IMG/VR virus record: IMGVR_UViG_3300003885_000019
Location: 1-38,409 of that record
Source: a virus
Strand: one strand, 5' to 3'
DNA length: 38,409 bases
The position numbers and the translations under genes are program-made. The stretch's first letter is position 1, and each line of letters opens with the position of its first letter. Below the pieces are notes generated by a model. That model searched no databases. It worked only from the letters and a program-made list of their open reading frames with translations, and had not been told where the DNA came from. Shown piece after piece: positions 38,383-38,409 of the stretch.

Positions 38383-38409
38383 AAGTTCACAACCTGGAAT
38401 TACTAGTAA

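Overview
The window reads as an essentially complete genome, or a circularly permuted contig, of a tailed double-stranded DNA phage with a long non-contractile tail (HK97-type siphovirus). Nearly all genes lie on the + strand, are tightly packed and often overlap by ATGA, TGATG or TAATG. The right end (HNH endonuclease, then a small basic protein) leads naturally into the left end (ParB-like protein, Mom-like modifier, terminases), so the two ends probably join, although I see no direct terminal repeat. The host is uncertain. A secreted dockerin-type protein of a style common in Chloroflexota, plus frequent TTG/GTG starts, makes a Chloroflexota-like host my weak preference.

Left part, 1-23.7 kb (late module): ParB-like protein, Mom-like DNA modification protein, TerS, TerL, a tiny membrane protein, portal, S49-type capsid protease, a structured leader, HK97 major capsid protein, probable decoration proteins, a beta-helix protein, an S74-chaperone fibre, small connector-region proteins, head-tail adaptor, tail terminator, HK97 gp10-like protein, three tandem tail-tube-like proteins, an inserted HNH endonuclease with its own promoter, two tail assembly chaperone frames joined by a canonical -1 slippery site (A AAA AAC), tape measure, a LamG-containing tail protein, a zinc-ribbon protein, a glycine-rich adhesin that seems to start at a non-canonical AUC codon, and two holin-like membrane proteins. 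A bidirectional terminator closes the module.

Middle, 23.8-24.7 kb: two leftward genes (one a small helix-turn-helix regulator) and a roughly 310 bp control region with three CCTAGG palindromes, one of them just upstream of the -35 box of a rightward early promoter.

Right part, 24.7-38.4 kb (early and accessory module): a train of small, mostly unknown proteins (many cysteine-rich), a possible RecT-like protein, a highly structured intergenic RNA region followed by a near-consensus promoter and a terminator-like hairpin, a replication initiator carrying origin-like repeats inside its gene, a DnaC-like helicase loader, a helicase remnant, a VRR-NUC nuclease, a second HNH endonuclease, a large coiled-coil protein, a metzincin-like metallopeptidase, a MazG-like protein, a tRNA-like structured RNA, a secreted dockerin protein and the terminal HNH gene. 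I see no integrase, DNA polymerase or recognisable endolysin, so the phage would depend on host replication, and its lysogenic ability is unclear.
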